A DNA stretch of 64,000 nucleotides from Acheta domesticus (GCA_031308135.1 JAHLJT010008446.1:162375532-162439531); one strand, 5' to 3'. Counted from the first letter of the stretch, positions 1-11,597 are shown. The notes: a model not told the origin generated them from the letters alone. Translations and numbers: made by a program.

Positions 1-599
1 AGTCTTCGTAGCTTTTTTTTTTTTTCATTTTACATTACAAAAAAATTCACTAAATTGCATAATTACACATTTGACTTGTCGAAGTTATGTATAATGTAAG
101 CAAAATTCGCGATTGCGAAAAAGGAATGCGAACCAGCATAATGGTAATAGGCAGTCTCGACATGCGGCATTGAGACCAAAAAATTATGATCTTAAATTGC
201 ATCCTTCGCAGTACTTCCGTGTTTTCGACTCCGTGTCAAAATTAGGTAAGGAGCTCTGCGACGTTGCCACATGACAAGAAAGAAAAATCAATATTTTCAC
301 TCGCGGCTTAGCAAATTGAACTACTCCGTTTTCATTATTCGACATGGCTCACCATAGCCAAGCCTCACGAGAGCGAGTTATCGCATTAGTAAACCAGGAA
401 TTTTAGATTTCTTCATAATGTATTCCTTGTATTTCTTAGAAAAAGAGATTTATGAATATACAATTGATATACAAAATTCTAATAGATAATTTGTGAGAAT
501 AAAAAAATATTTCATAGAAATATAAAAAGCCCTTTTCAGGGTCACCTTGTTTTAAAATCAAAATAATATATTTACGCTATTGAGACAGTTCAAATCACG

Positions 600-705
600 G
601 ATAAGCAAAACAACTCTGGGCAAGAACCGGGTTCGATTCTGCGGTCTAGGGCTCTGGAAGAAATAATTCTACCACTGAGCCAAACGAATACATCTTTCAG
701 ATCCT
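600..705 (-). repeat. tRNA-like SINE fragment (left-arm copy)
   Basis: On the minus strand this contains TTGGCTCAGTGGTAGAAT, an A-box-like Pol III sequence, followed by a B-box-like stretch around 625-640. The counterpart in the right arm is 14688-14790. It is therefore part of the inverted repeat and predates the duplication. It is not a functional tRNA gene, since no cloverleaf can be completed. Confidence 0.45.
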
Positions 706-858
706 TACATAAACTTACGTACTGCTGGTGTAAGTTATTGTGCCAAATGTCGGACAGCGTTTGAAATGTCTCCAATATATTTAGACAATTACAAATTTAT
801 TAAACGGAATGAAAACTTGAATTACTGAAATGCATCCCACTAACTAGACCCACGTTAA

Positions 859-1626
859 CCCATTAGTGCATGTGATCCGATAAATCGGATGCTAAGAAAA
901 GCGTCAACCATGCCTGTCATTGGAGACTTATCTGATTGAGATACACACGAATCAACGCTCGCATTGTTGGAAAGTATAAATTAAATGTATACGCTGTAAC
1001 TTTCAGAAGTTTTCGATTTAGAGCGATTAGAGTGTAAGATGGCGCATTACAGTCTTGTTGTTTTACGTGTCTGGTAAGTTTTCAATTTAATTATAATACC
1101 TAACATTGATTGATATGAACAAATTTTACACGAAATAAAATAATGAAGGTTCATGTTTTTCATTTGAATTGGTATTATAAGAAAATAATTATAAATAACT
1201 AAACTATTTAAAATTAATTTTCGTGATCCTAAATATCGGATCACATGCACAAGGGACACTTTTCACTGCAATATATTAGAATGGCTACGTTTTTTCTCTC
1301 TGCGTTTCCAGCAACTGCTAAATGAAGAAGTATTGTCAGCCTACTGTTGCTGAAATTTTGAACATGTTAGAAGAAGAATACACAAAAGGCGCTAACAATT
1401 GCGAGCAATGATTTTCGCTCGTCTGCAGAAATTATGCTTGTTAGATGGAAAGGCAATGATGTTGTATGTTGTCCTCAAATCATGAAGAAAACGAAAAGGA
1501 AACTTCTTGGAAACGGTGCAGAATAAAATTTTGATAATTCACATAGTATGTCTTTTAGATGTATAATACATGGATATACAATCTTTTCCCCAAAAAATAA
1601 GCCAGGAAACTTCATGCACTAATGGG
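859..1626. mobile_element. piggyBac-like non-autonomous element with TTAA duplication
   Basis: The element is flanked by TTAA at 855-858 and 1627-1630. Its 14-bp terminal inverted repeats are CCCATTAGTGCATG and CATGCACTAATGGG. The opposite arm of the palindrome (around 14490-14510) has a single TTTAAGGG at the same point, giving an empty site. Just inside the left end is the palindrome ATCCGAT-AA-ATCGGAT, and an inverted copy of this end lies near 1221-1256. Near the right side a short ORF starts at 1322, and a later phase reads VRWKGNDVV, which resembles the conserved basic-Trp-Lys motif of piggyBac transposases. It looks like an internally deleted derivative. Confidence 0.88.
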
Positions 1627-2892
1627 TTAAGGGAGTCTCACTAACTATTGACCATCCCCGTATTTCTAAACGGTTCTCGATATCAAAATACAGTTTCCGC
1701 TCAAACAATGCACTTTCATGGGGCAAGAGAAAAGAGAAATGGTGTACAGATATTGTTTGAAATATTTTAGTTTTGGAGAAATTAAAGAATCTTTAGTTTT
1801 TCTAAAGGGAACCATACATTTTTTACTCACTAGCAACAGACAGATCGTAAAAGAGGAATGCAATGATGTAACATATGCTAATGTTTTATAATATTTTGTG
1901 TATAAAATTATACATTCTAACATGAGATTTTAAACGAAATGTGTAGTTTTTCCTGTAGCAGCCGTCGCAATTATCGGGAAAGGTGTCCTTCGCGGCCTCT
2001 CCCCGCAGAAGTGTCGGCGCTGCCAAGGTAAACTTCCTCAATGACGGCAGATTAAAGGGTTGCTGCAGGAAATCTCGAGCATTTAATTTAAAATCACATG
2101 TAAGAAAGTATATTTTTTATACTGAAATACTATCAAAATATTAATATATGTTACATCATTGCATTCGTCTATTTACGATCACTCTCCATTGCTAGTTTGA
2201 GAAAAAATACGTGGTTCCATTTAAAACTCAAAGATGATTAAATTTCTCAAAAAAAATATTTCGAAATCTATCCTCTACGGCAAATTGCTTGCCCCATGAT
2301 TCCCCATTGTTGACCGAAAACTGCATATATCGGAAACCGTTTAGATTTAGAAGAAACGGGGTGGCTCTCAGTCGGTGCGGCTCCCTGTATATTGCTTGCA
2401 TATACACACAAAAACCGTTTGAACAGATAATACAAAGAATAATGCGGTTTTATACATCCCCGACAAAAAATACGGTATGTTTTGGTTTAAATTTCTGAAT
2501 ATTTTGTTGTCCCACAACGACTGAACTTCTTCTGATGAGTGGGTAACTGTTCAACTTGGAAACCGGTAGAATTTTTTCTTGATGCGTGATTCTCTTCCCG
2601 AGGTAACTTCTTGTAAGCATTTCTGTTCATGGTGATCTTTTATTTTACGAGCGCATTTTCATGGTCGGTTTTGACGAACAAAATAAAAATAATTTTATTT
2701 TTGTAAATGTAAGAATAATAAAACAATGCATTAAAATTATTTTTCCTTGCAATTTACCTATGCATCGCGCACGCGGGCGGTGTTTGGGTCACCTTCTGAA
2801 CATGTGTAATTATGGTGATAAACTTTTTACGGCTGTATCCCTTGATAAGACAAGGTTGTTACGCCTTGAATTATGAATAATCAGGTAATAGG

Positions 2893-3000
2893 ATGATAAC
2901 GAGGAATGAAGAGGAAATCACAAGTACGACCATGCCTACGCAGGACTCGAACCTGCAGCGTCCTTGGCGCAGCCATGGGGCCGGCGTAGTTATTGTTGTT
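2893..3000 (-). repeat. tRNA-derived SINE (left-arm copy)
   Basis: Read on the minus strand it begins GCCGGCCCCATGG and contains GGTTCGAGTCC, a perfect Pol III B box, then CTGCGTAGGCATGG. It matches 12663-12790 in the right arm but lacks about 30 bases around the A box. The head resembles tRNA-SINEs of orthopteroid insects (from memory). It abuts a (ATT)n run. Confidence 0.65.
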
Positions 3001-3007
3001 ATTGTTA

Positions 3008-3011
3008 TTAC

Positions 3012-3060
<49 letters not shown>
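3008..3060. repeat. (ATT)n microsatellite
   Basis: Uninterrupted ATT/TTA triplets adjoin the SINE at 2893-3000. The right-arm counterpart at about 12620-12660 is a more interrupted AAT/AAC repeat. Confidence 0.95.
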
Positions 3061-3159
3061 TTAATTGGGTGTTCATATATATAAGAAGTTGGCTTTACAT
3101 TGTTGCAGAAAATTTTATGTTTCCACGAGGATAGGATACATGACCCTAATGATAGAACT

Positions 3160-3465
3160 CACTAGGGAGAATAATTTGATTGAAGCAAAAATCTTCAATT
3201 TTGTAATTGTGGAAAGACGCCGTGAAAAATTCACACTTTTGCAATTTTCGAAAATTCAGAGTTTACCGTGAAAATCGGACCTATGCCACTTTTATAAGTG
3301 TATTTTACTCTATTCTTAAAAAAAAAGAAAATTTGGAGCCTTTTTTGAGAAAATTTTGAAAAAGTCCGGGGTGCCTCATGCAAAGTACCCCAAAGTTTGA
3401 ACAAAGATTTTCAAAATCGCGGCGCCTCGAGTGGAAGATCGACCGAAGAATATCCATTTTGGAGG
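3160..3465. repeat. AT-rich repeat of the TTCGAAAATT type, within the left arm
   Basis: Runs such as TTTTGAGAAAATTTTGAAAA and a CAAAGTACCCCAAAGTTTG segment are shared with 12206-12500 as an inverted copy. They resemble in style the foldback family at 15718-17045, 46380-46910, 48060-48900 and 58926-60000. No coding content. Confidence 0.55.
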
Positions 3466-3727
3466 AAATCGTACTTACAGTTTAGATGCTAGTGTTGTTC
3501 ACAGACGGACGGACGGACGGACGGAACGGACAGACGGACAGACGATTTGAAAAAAACAACAACAATTTTTCGGTATCAGTGGACCCTAAAACGTGTATTT
3601 TCGTTAAAATCTCGAAATCCATTTTCGGCAGCATTACATAACTTTCCCTATACTATATATATTTCTCCATATTTACGTATCTATACGGCAAAGTAAAAAA
3701 TGGCCTAGTGTTTAATATTTGACATAA
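3466..3727. other. Left-arm-specific insertion, proximal part, with (ACGG)n
   Basis: The palindrome alignment breaks at 3465 and resumes at 8335, so this segment opens a ~4.9 kb stretch absent from the right arm. It contains (ACGG)n and (ACAG)n runs at 3502-3542. I recognise no gene in it. It may instead be ancestral sequence deleted from the right arm. Confidence 0.6.
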
Positions 3728-3785
3728 TTAATAATAATAATACTACTAATATTAATAATAATAAGAAGGAGATTTATATAATATT

Positions 3786-4037
3786 TTTCAAGGAGATTCA
3801 CTATCCCCTCTGCTGTTTTGCATTAGTTTGATCCCTCTATCGAGACAGCTGTCGCACACTGACTTTGGTTACAAGCTCCATGGTGATGAAAGGCCTGTAT
3901 CACATTTATTTTACATGGATGACCTTAAAGTGTTTGCTAAAAATGAAGCAATTCTCTCCCAAATGCTGTCTGTCACCAATGCTTTTAGCAATGACATCTG
4001 CATGAAGTTTGGTCTTGACAAGTGTACAAAAGACAAC
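3786..4037 (+). pseudogene. R4/Dong-like reverse transcriptase fragment
   Basis: The translation reads the end of RT motif B (GDSLSPLLFC) and then FYMDDLKVF, the YMDD form of the catalytic motif C. It continues to the thumb-proximal KFGLDKC. It is interrupted by the TTAA at 4038-4041, where piggyBac entered. Compared with 31335-31575 it retains the Cys codon at DKC that became a stop in the longer copy. Confidence 0.85.
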
Positions 4038-4041
4038 TTAA

Positions 4042-6435
4042 CCCATTACCTGCCGTGATCCCCATTTGGGGATCATGATATTTTTCATTCAGTAGTTGGT
4101 AACACGTGATGCAGATCTTTATTTTATATCTCATTCTCATTGTTTGGAGTGTGATTGAACGAGGACACATGAATTTATTGTACGTTGTGTTGTAAATTTC
4201 GAAAGCATAACCGAAAGAAACATATCTGACAAGGTAAGGTCAGTAGAAAAATTATGTTGATTTCCAAGTGTCATGATATTCTAATTATTTTTAACAACCC
4301 ATTATTAATATTTTGTATGTTCTTCAACTAGACATTCTAGTTCTGATATATTCATATTCTAGGCTATTTTAACTCTTAGGTTCATTTGTGTTGAACTAAT
4401 TTCACCGATACCCATTTGGGGATCATGGCTGATGCAATGTAAAAAATTTTCCATACTTTGTTATTTCAGATATGGGTACAAGGCTCTTTCTCTCTTTATT
4501 AGAATTAGAAGAAGTGTTGAATGACACAAATTTCTTAGAAGATGATGACTCTGATACCGAGATTGACATTGTTGAACTTCCGCCAGACAATGTCGATACT
4601 ATTTCTGATGCTGAAGACATCGATGAAAACATCTTGGAAGACACTCATCCAGCTGATGTACCAGGGAGCGTAGAAATTCATTCTAGCGCGTTCCCTGTCC
4701 CATCGGCATCTTCAAGAATGGATTGTCAGTGAATTACCATCAGAAAATTACGAGCCAAAGAGTACTAGAGTAAAGAAGCTCAAGCGCTTGACAGTAGTTT
4801 CAGACTGGCAAAAACTAAAGCCAAATTTTTCAAATGATGTTGCCCAAAGTGATGATATTTCAAAGCAAAAGAGAATATTATCGATACACTAAAAGATAAA
4901 TCACCAGTTCAAGTATTTGAGACATTCGATGAAGAAGTAATGGCACATATTGTGTAGCAAAGTGTTATCTATGCTGTTCAAAATAATCGGCATCACTTTA
5001 CTTTTTCAATTGACTGTTTCAAAAAGTTCCCTTGGATTTTATTACTAACTGGATACAATTCTTTACCACAAGAACAAATGTACTGGTGTGAAGATGAGGA
5101 CTTGTGTGTTGAAGCAGTAAGGAAATGTTTTAGTAGGAACAGATATTTAGAAATAAAGAAGAATTTACACTTCAATGACAACGCTGAATTGAACAAAGGA
5201 AATTTAAATAGAAAGTCCTTCAAAATAAGTCCTCTTCTAGATAAAATGAATGAAAAGTTCCTACATTTTGGCGTGTTTCCAAGCACATAAGCATTGATGA
5301 ACAGATGATTCGATATTACGGCCATCACTATCTGAAGCAGTTCCTGAAAGGAAAACCAATCCGCTTTGGATTCAAGCAGTGGGCAATGTGCTGCGCTGAA
5401 ACAGGGTACTGTTACCGTGCTGAGTTATATGAAGGAAAGAAAGAAGGAGATGAAGTTGAAATACGTGGTTTAGGATCATCTGTAGTGTTGAAAAATATAT
5501 CTGTGCTCAAGAATCCCTGCAATCACGCATTCTACTTCGACAATTTTTTTTACCAGCTTTCACCTAATGAAAACATTGAAAGACATGAATATAGTGGCTA
5601 CAGGCACTGTACGATACAATCGCATGAACAATTGTACTATCAAAAATGATGAGGCAATGAAAAAAGAAGATAGAGGTATCTTTGACTACAGAATAGATGT
5701 TAACAATGAAATATTTGCTACTGTTTGGAAAGATTAATAAGAGTGTAAAAATATTGTCAACTCACAAAGGAGTAGAACCTTTAGAAAAAGTAAATAGGTG
5801 GTCGAAAAGCGAACAGAAGAAAGTGAAACATTCCACAACCTCAGTGTGTGCATGTATATAATAAATATATGGGAGGGGTTGACAAACTAGATGGGTTGAT
5901 CAATCAGTATAGAATCAGAATTCGTGGGAAGAAATGGTACTTCCCTATCTTCACTAATTTAGTAGATATGTGTGTTGTAAACGCTTATAGTTATCCAACA
6001 AACGGGTTGCAGAAGATGTCAGAAAAGACCCAGTGGGACATTACTTAGAGCGAACACAAGATGGTAAGCAGAGGAAATGCGCCGTATGCAAGTCAAATGT
6101 GAGAAAACAGTGCATAAAACGTAATGTAGGACTGCACGTACATTGTATGAAAGAATGGCATAAACTAATCTGATTAAAAGAGACCTGTAAGAAGCCTGAT
6201 CTATTAAAAAATATTTTTACTTAAATTTTTTTTAAGAAAAATGTAATGAATAAACATAGCAGAATATTATTCACCACATCAGCCATGATCCCCAATTGGG
6301 ACTTTTTAGAAATAAGCAAATTTTGAAAAATCTCATTGCAAAAATTCACTGAGTGTGTTGCTAAACTTACTTTCTGGCATATACTAAACTAATAATTACA
6401 AAAAAAATAGTTTAAAAAATTTGGCAGTTAATGGG
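4042..6435 (+). mobile_element. piggyBac-family DNA transposon, inactive
   Basis: Flanked by TTAA at 4038-4041 and 6436-6439. Termini are CCCATTACCTGCC and, inverted, CCCATTAACTGCC. The insertion site is proven by the uninterrupted homologue near 31585, where a single TTTAAAAGAGG is present. Subterminal palindromes of the form GATCCCCAAATGGG occur at 4056-4076, inverted near 4408-4426, and again near 6287-6300. These could be transposase binding sites. The element carries one broken transposase ORF (4472-6172). Confidence 0.93.
4472..6172 (+). pseudogene. piggyBac transposase, broken by frameshifts and stops
   Basis: The N-terminal ~85 residues are acidic, as in PGBD-type transposases. The DDE/D core follows in pieces: ISIDEQM carries the first catalytic Asp (about 5293-5310), FYFDNFF the second (about 5530), and YMGGVDKLD the third (about 5866-5895). 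A Cys-rich tail with KCAVCKSNVRKQC and a later HVHC lies at about 6076-6150. The reading frame changes near 4720, 5287, 5650 and 6035 and contains in-frame stops, so no active enzyme can be made. Family identity rests on the motif order and the TTAA ends. Confidence 0.9.
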
Positions 6436-6439
6436 TTAA

Positions 6440-7828
6440 AAGAGGCAAAATAACCACGTCAGATAACATTGAAGTTGATAGACACACTGTGATTCAAGAT
6501 CTTGAGCCAGGTAAAACTTACAAATATCTGGGCATTGAAGAATGTGAGACCATCTCGAACGACACAATGAAAGCGAGAATTCGCAAGGAGTATTATAGAA
6601 GAGTGAGACTTGTCCTGCAGTCCGCTCTGAACTCAAGGAATAAAATATCAGCAATAGGTAGTTTGGCGGTGCCTCTAGCCGAATACAGTTTCGGACTAGT
6701 AGACTGGACTGAACAGGAAATTCGCATCATGGATCGAAAAACCAAAAAACTGCTTACCATGCATCATGTTGCCCACCCTCGGGCTGATATACATATACTT
6801 TATGTGTCACGTAAGGAAGGAGGAAGAGGTCTGAGACAAATTGAAGCCTCCTGGCACAATGCAATAACTGGGATGGGAAAGTATGTAGTCAGCCATCAAG
6901 ATGACCCACTAATGAGGCAGGTCATGAAATCTGACCGAAGAATGGGAAACAGAGGCATTGTAAGTGTAGCAAGAAGCATTGCGAACAAGACTAAGCAAGA
7001 CACCCAGAATGACAGAGACACTGAACTTGTGATGCTACTTAACATGAAATTTGAGACACAAAAAATGTTAAAGAAATCGTGGAGAGACAAACCACTCCAC
7101 GGACAATATTTGAAACGAATGGACAAGGTGCAGATCAATAAAGATCAATCATTTATGAAGCTTAAAAGGGGGAGAATAGGCCAGAATCGGAAGCACTTGT
7201 AATAGCTACCCAAGATCAGGCCTTGAGAACACATTATGATAAAGCGGTTCTCAAAATTTCCCAAGATGACAATGCCGAATTTGTCAGGAAGACGTAGAAA
7301 CCATTGATCATGTTGTCTCAACTTGTCCAACCCTAGCAAAGACCGAATACTTGAAAAGACACGACAGGGTGTGTAGCTACCTCCACTGGCAGATCTGTAA
7401 CGCCCTCGAAGTTCCAAACACATGCCCCAAGTGGTACGAACACTCACCAAAACCGGTGACGTCTGTTGGATTGTGTACGATATTGTACGACCAACAGATT
7501 CAAACTGATCGCACAATAGCGGCAAACAAACCGGATATAGTAATCTGGGATTTGGAGAACAAATCGTGATTACTTGTTGATGTTGCTGTACCTTGCGATT
7601 AAAACCTCGTTACCAAGGAGGCAGAGAAAATACAAGAGTTTGGAAATCGAGATCAGCCGAATGTGGGACGTCAAAGCACAGGTCGTCCCGATAGTTATCG
7701 GAGCTCTGGGATTTGTTCCGCAAAATTTGTGTAAGAACTTGTCTAAACTCCCAGGTAATTCAAAAGAATGGGAAGTGGAAGAAATCGCTTTATTTGGAAC
7801 AGCCCACATCTTGCGCAAAGTATTGTAG
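6440..7828 (+). pseudogene. R4/Dong-like ORF C-terminus (thumb, zinc knuckle, RLE nuclease)
   Basis: The longest open part (6489-7202) covers the region after the RT: HTVIQDLEPGKTYKYLGIEE and downstream. Later pieces in other frames give the knuckle remnant CQEDVETIDHVVSTC and the restriction-like endonuclease remnant: NKPD, then VDVAVPCD with a stop, then KYKSLEIEISRMW. Against 31600-32984 it has several frameshifts (near 7200, 7265, 7569 and 7615). The 3' UTR (7829-7932) keeps the GCAACCTGGAGTAGA block shared by all copies. Confidence 0.85.
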
Positions 7829-7930
7829 AGGCACCGACAGTCCCTAGATCTACTCCTTAGGTAGCTGGTTGCAACCTGGAGTAGACTTTATATTCAGCCG
7901 ACACACAACATCTTTAGTCGTGATTTAGAG

Positions 7931-7961
<31 letters not shown>

Positions 7962-7978
7962 TGTAATAATAAAATAAC

Positions 7979-8334
7979 TAGGATAGTTTAGTTAACTGAG
8001 GGTGTAGTTTAAATGTAGATTCATCGATCGAGTAACTTTTCTTCATTTGAAAAAAATTCAAATGTTCATTATTGGAACTAAAATTAACAATTTCTACACC
8101 CATATTGCCTTTTGACATTATTTTGTCAATATTGCCCCTGGGTTTCCTGAATCCTTTTAAATTTGGCAATGTTCTTCCTCGCTGGAACGTGAGACCTGGC
8201 GTCGTCCTTTCGGGGTTTTCCTCATCGCACTGTTTCGTGCTTTATAGTAATATCACATACCTTCTGGAGTCGTAGGCGCAGTCTCATTAAAATTTTTTTT
8301 CACTTTCATCGTAAAAAATAATCAATTGCGATAT
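7979..8334. other. Left-arm-specific insertion, distal part
   Basis: Lies between the R4/Dong (TAA) tail and the point where the palindrome resumes (TGGTGAATACGTAGG at 8335). No counterpart in the right arm. No gene or repeat recognised. Confidence 0.5.
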
Positions 8335-8962
8335 CTGGTGAATACGTAGGTTAATTTATCATATGTCCCTGCCCTAATAATTGATTTGAATTTGCTTTGT
8401 TCGAAATTCGTCTTGATATATTAGTATAAGTGCGGGGCAACAGTCGTTGTGAAAATATATTTCAGAGGAGAAGTTTTACAATTCACATTTTGTTTCCTTT
8501 TATAAATTTGTAACATTCATGAACAAAGGAGGAGGTAGATTAGCAGTAAAGAATATTAGAAACTTGCTGCCAATCTATGATCTGTTTAATTATCTCGAGA
8601 TATTACTGAAAAACATCTTAACGTATTGACTCCCTTGCCTTCTGCTTCAAATGTTTTAAAATTCAGGCTTGTTTCTGTCGCCATTACAAATTAATGTCAA
8701 TGCTTGTTAGGACTGAAAATGGCCTTTAATTTCTTTTTCTTAAGCTGTCAGCTTCTTAGATCGTTTATTTTGCTGATTGGCTTTTTTAATATGATGTCCG
8801 TTTCTATGCACTCCCTGCCATGATCCTGATTACAGTATTGACGCATCCATCACATCGCGCATCCAGCACATTGCACCATTATAGCCTAAAGGTCTCGGCA
8901 CCGCAAAGGCCAACTGTCCCATAGGCGTCTCAAAGCTAATACTTCCCGGACGCATATAAGCA
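8335..8962. repeat. Left arm (inner part) of the giant inverted repeat
   Basis: Reverse-complement match to 11598-12205. Clear blocks include TTAATTTATCATATGTCCCT, CTCGAGATATTACTG, the GACTCCCTTGCCTTCTGCTT segment and GTCTCGGCACCGC near 8893. Similarity ends near CGTCTCAAAG/TACTTCCCG around 8960. It contains no recognisable gene. Confidence 0.85.
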
Positions 8963-9868
8963 AACTGCACATGTATTCGGCACCGGGCTTCCCTGATTGG
9001 CTAGTGGGCGAGGAGCGCGAAGCCGCGCGAAATTCGTTTGCGTTCTCTCACAACGTTGTAGGTTCGTTTTAAGCGCTGTTTTGTCACTTTTTAAACTGCA
9101 CAACTGCTTTTCATTTTATTACTATTTATACCAAGGGTGGATCCAGCGGATCATTTTTTGGGGGAAGGCATCATTTTAGTTAAATAATAAACATATGTTA
9201 TTATAAGTACTCATTGACTCAGACGAATGAAAGATTTTATTCTGTTCATCTCAACATTTGTAGTGCACCATTAAAAAATGTTTAGTTAGAGGGGAGGGTA
9301 AATGTGACAAAAACAAAGGAGGCTGAAGGGATTGATAGAAACCGAAAGTTTTCTCGGTATTTTTGCCAATTTTGAGCAGAATTAAATTAAAATTAACTTA
9401 GGTTGCAAATTGAAAATTTTATTAAAATATCTACTGCACTTCGCATTTTCTAAACATTTTCACATTATTCCAGTATATTATAATCTTATTGAAGGTAATT
9501 TGATTTATTTCAGGAGGATAAATAAGTTGTAATAGAAAGAGTTGTAGGTATTTAAATTTCTCAATGGTTTTTGCCAACAACTCATTTTTTAAATTTTTTT
9601 CGATAGCATCTAAATGAAGTTGAACACATTTATTAAGGACATTTTTATAATGGTTTTAGTGCTTGCAATCTTTAAAATCTGCACATGTGCATAAAAACAG
9701 ACAACTATAATCGATTCATCATGTTTTTCATACTATTGAAATGAATTATTTACATATCATAGAGAGCACAACCAAAAAGAAAAATAGCAAAAAGGGGGTA
9801 ATGTAAATATGATACACAATAACTAACCAAGAGACTTTACTTTGGCCTGACCTAGGCCCTAGGTATGA
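8963..9868. other. Palindrome spacer, first part; no gene seen
   Basis: This sequence is present once, between the arms. The first 100 bases are GC-richer (GGCGAGGAGCGCGAAGCCGC near 9008) and the rest is AT-rich. I find no convincing ORF or terminal repeat in it. Confidence 0.5.
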
Positions 9869-10072
9869 TCATGTCAGTAGCACACAGTTCTTTCTCTTGA
9901 ATTTGTACAACCACTGGCATAGATCGTCTTCACAAATATCTTCAATATATTCAAGAAGGGTCTTGTGATATTTGTATGATTCTGCAATACTCATTCCCAT
10001 TTTAAAATGTTGAAGGAATGCTCCCCTTGTAGCCTTATCAGCTGGCAGAAACCACAGTTTCTGCAGTTGCAT
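9869..10072 (-). pseudogene. Short ORF, possible MULE-type transposase fragment
   Basis: A 67-codon minus-strand ORF containing LPADKATRGAFLQHFKMGMS and then EDICEDDLCQW. The pattern of a small hydrophobic block, GAFLxxF, xGMSxAES and YHKxLLE recalls the C-terminal part of insect MULE/FLYWCH-associated transposase-like proteins, but the match is from memory and weak. There is no neighbouring exon in frame. It could equally be the 3' end of an unrelated unknown gene. Confidence 0.3.
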
Positions 10073-10249
10073 TGTGGTTATGAATTTTCTTTATTGTTAT
10101 AACCCCACACAATCCTACCATGAAAATAAAAATTAATTATTTTAATTGGTTATAAGGCTTGTGTTTAATTTTTAATATTAAAATTAGTGTAATTACAGAT
10201 TGTAAATTACAGTAAATTAACAGCATTCTCAAGTTTTTGATTATACTTT

Positions 10250-10760
10250 AAAAGAAGCCACAGAAGCAATCAATTTGCATCTCTGGTCAAAATTGTTATT
10301 TTGCGATATTGAACTCAGGGACAATTTGGGCACACTCTTCCGCAGGAATAACGCACATTTCGAAATTGTTTATAAAATGGTTAATTGTTGCAAAAATTTG
10401 TATTCGCAGTTTTCGGTTCTGGGCCATCAGGAAACTCTTCCCACTTTAGAATTGCAAAAATTGGAAATTGTTAATAAATTTACAATTTTAAATTTACAAT
10501 TCAAATTAATTAAATTTACAATTCAAATTTTGTAATACTTCTTTACTCTCTCATCACAATTGCCTTTCAACAAGTTGCGAAATTCCGCAATCCGATCGGC
10601 GCTATCGTCTTTCGTTTTCGAGATAAGCAACTGTTTATAGGAAATAAACATCTGATACCAACCCTCATTTGTTTTACAGACAATTCAGTCTCTCTTTGCG
10701 GTCAAGTATTTGGTTCAGGTCGTTTTCCAGTGTCTCGGTTTCCGCCGATTATATTGTATT
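10250..10760. repeat. Dispersed repeat, copy 1
   Basis: Shares several blocks with 52640-52960 in the same orientation, for example TTGTTATTTTGC near 10292 and CGATCGGCGCTATCGTCTTTCG-type sequence near 10593-10615. Function unknown; probably a decayed transposon. Confidence 0.65.
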
Positions 10761-11597
10761 AACGATTTCTGACTTAACGGCAAATCAATGAAAATTGTTG
10801 CTAATGAACTATTGCTCATTTTTATCTTTCAACATTTTATTTGAATTTTTAATACTTTGTTTGAACTATCGTTCCGATATTATAATTTGTCTGCGTTATA
10901 AATAAATTATCAAAACGCTGAAATTGTTGCCCTGCGAATGTGAAAGTAAAATTTCATTGCGTGTTTGTCTGCATTTCAGCCAACTGCACGCCAATATCTT
11001 TATCGTCTAGTGATGAAATCTATTGTAAACAAATTATTTAGAAAAATGCATTTTGACGGAGCGGTGGCACATACTATATTATTACTAATTAAAAATTTTG
11101 TATCAAGACGTTTATCTATCGCATTGTTTTCTTGATTTTTTTGAAGTGCCTGTTTGAGCTAACCAGAAGAAAGTTTTAATTCCATTTATTTCTCTATTAC
11201 CGTCAAAATTGCAGAAAATACTAGTCGGTAATACGAGACTGCTGCCGAAAGTCGCAGTGCGATGTAAGGAATTATTGCGAAACACCCTAGTGATACATTC
11301 TGGAGCTTCATATTTTCGATTTTTATTAATAATAAGTAATAACTAGTGAAGGTTGAATATAGATAATTAACATTTAATCCACGATGCATGTGTTGTGTAG
11401 CAGAGATATTCTTTGAAACATTTTTAATTTTGCAGAAATTGAACCATATTTGATTTTTTAATAGAACTTCATAGATTTTTTTACTGAAATGATTAGATTA
11501 TTTGAAGAGGAATACAATATCTTAGTTGTTACTAACTTAAAAGAAATATAGAGTAACAAATATTTTACCTAAACTTGATTTGAAATTATGAACAGTT
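10761..11597. other. Palindrome spacer, last part; no gene seen
   Basis: AT-rich, with only short ORFs lacking recognisable motifs. No terminal repeats or microsatellites of note. Confidence 0.5.

Larger units (their letters stand above)
1..3465. repeat. Left arm (outer part) of a giant inverted repeat
   Basis: This stretch reappears as the reverse complement in 12206-15416. Matching landmarks include the A/T-run start next to CTTCGTAGC, the tRNA-like stretch near 600-700, the SINE near 2900-3000, the (ATT)n run and the ATATCCATTTTGG boundary at 3465. Homology reaches base 1, so the arm may continue outside the window. The arms differ by scattered substitutions and small indels, so the duplication is not recent. 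No gene was recognised in the arm itself; its short ORFs are not conserved between arms. Seen directly; whether it is a segmental duplication or a long-TIR element is open. Confidence 0.85.
3728..7978 (+). mobile_element. R4/Dong-like non-LTR retroelement, 5'-truncated, split by piggyBac
   Basis: (TAA)-type repeats occur at both ends (3728-3768 and about 7933-7978), the target preference described for the Dong/R4 group. The body matches the longer copy at 29110-33089, starting in the middle of the reverse transcriptase, so this is a typical 5'-truncated insertion. A piggyBac occupies 4042-6435; apart from it the two parts join collinearly with the longer copy. Frameshifts and stops make it inactive. 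Confidence 0.85.

Noticed and set aside
2893..3084. ORF ending in a poly-isoleucine stretch
   Set aside because: It is the ATT microsatellite and an antisense SINE read through.
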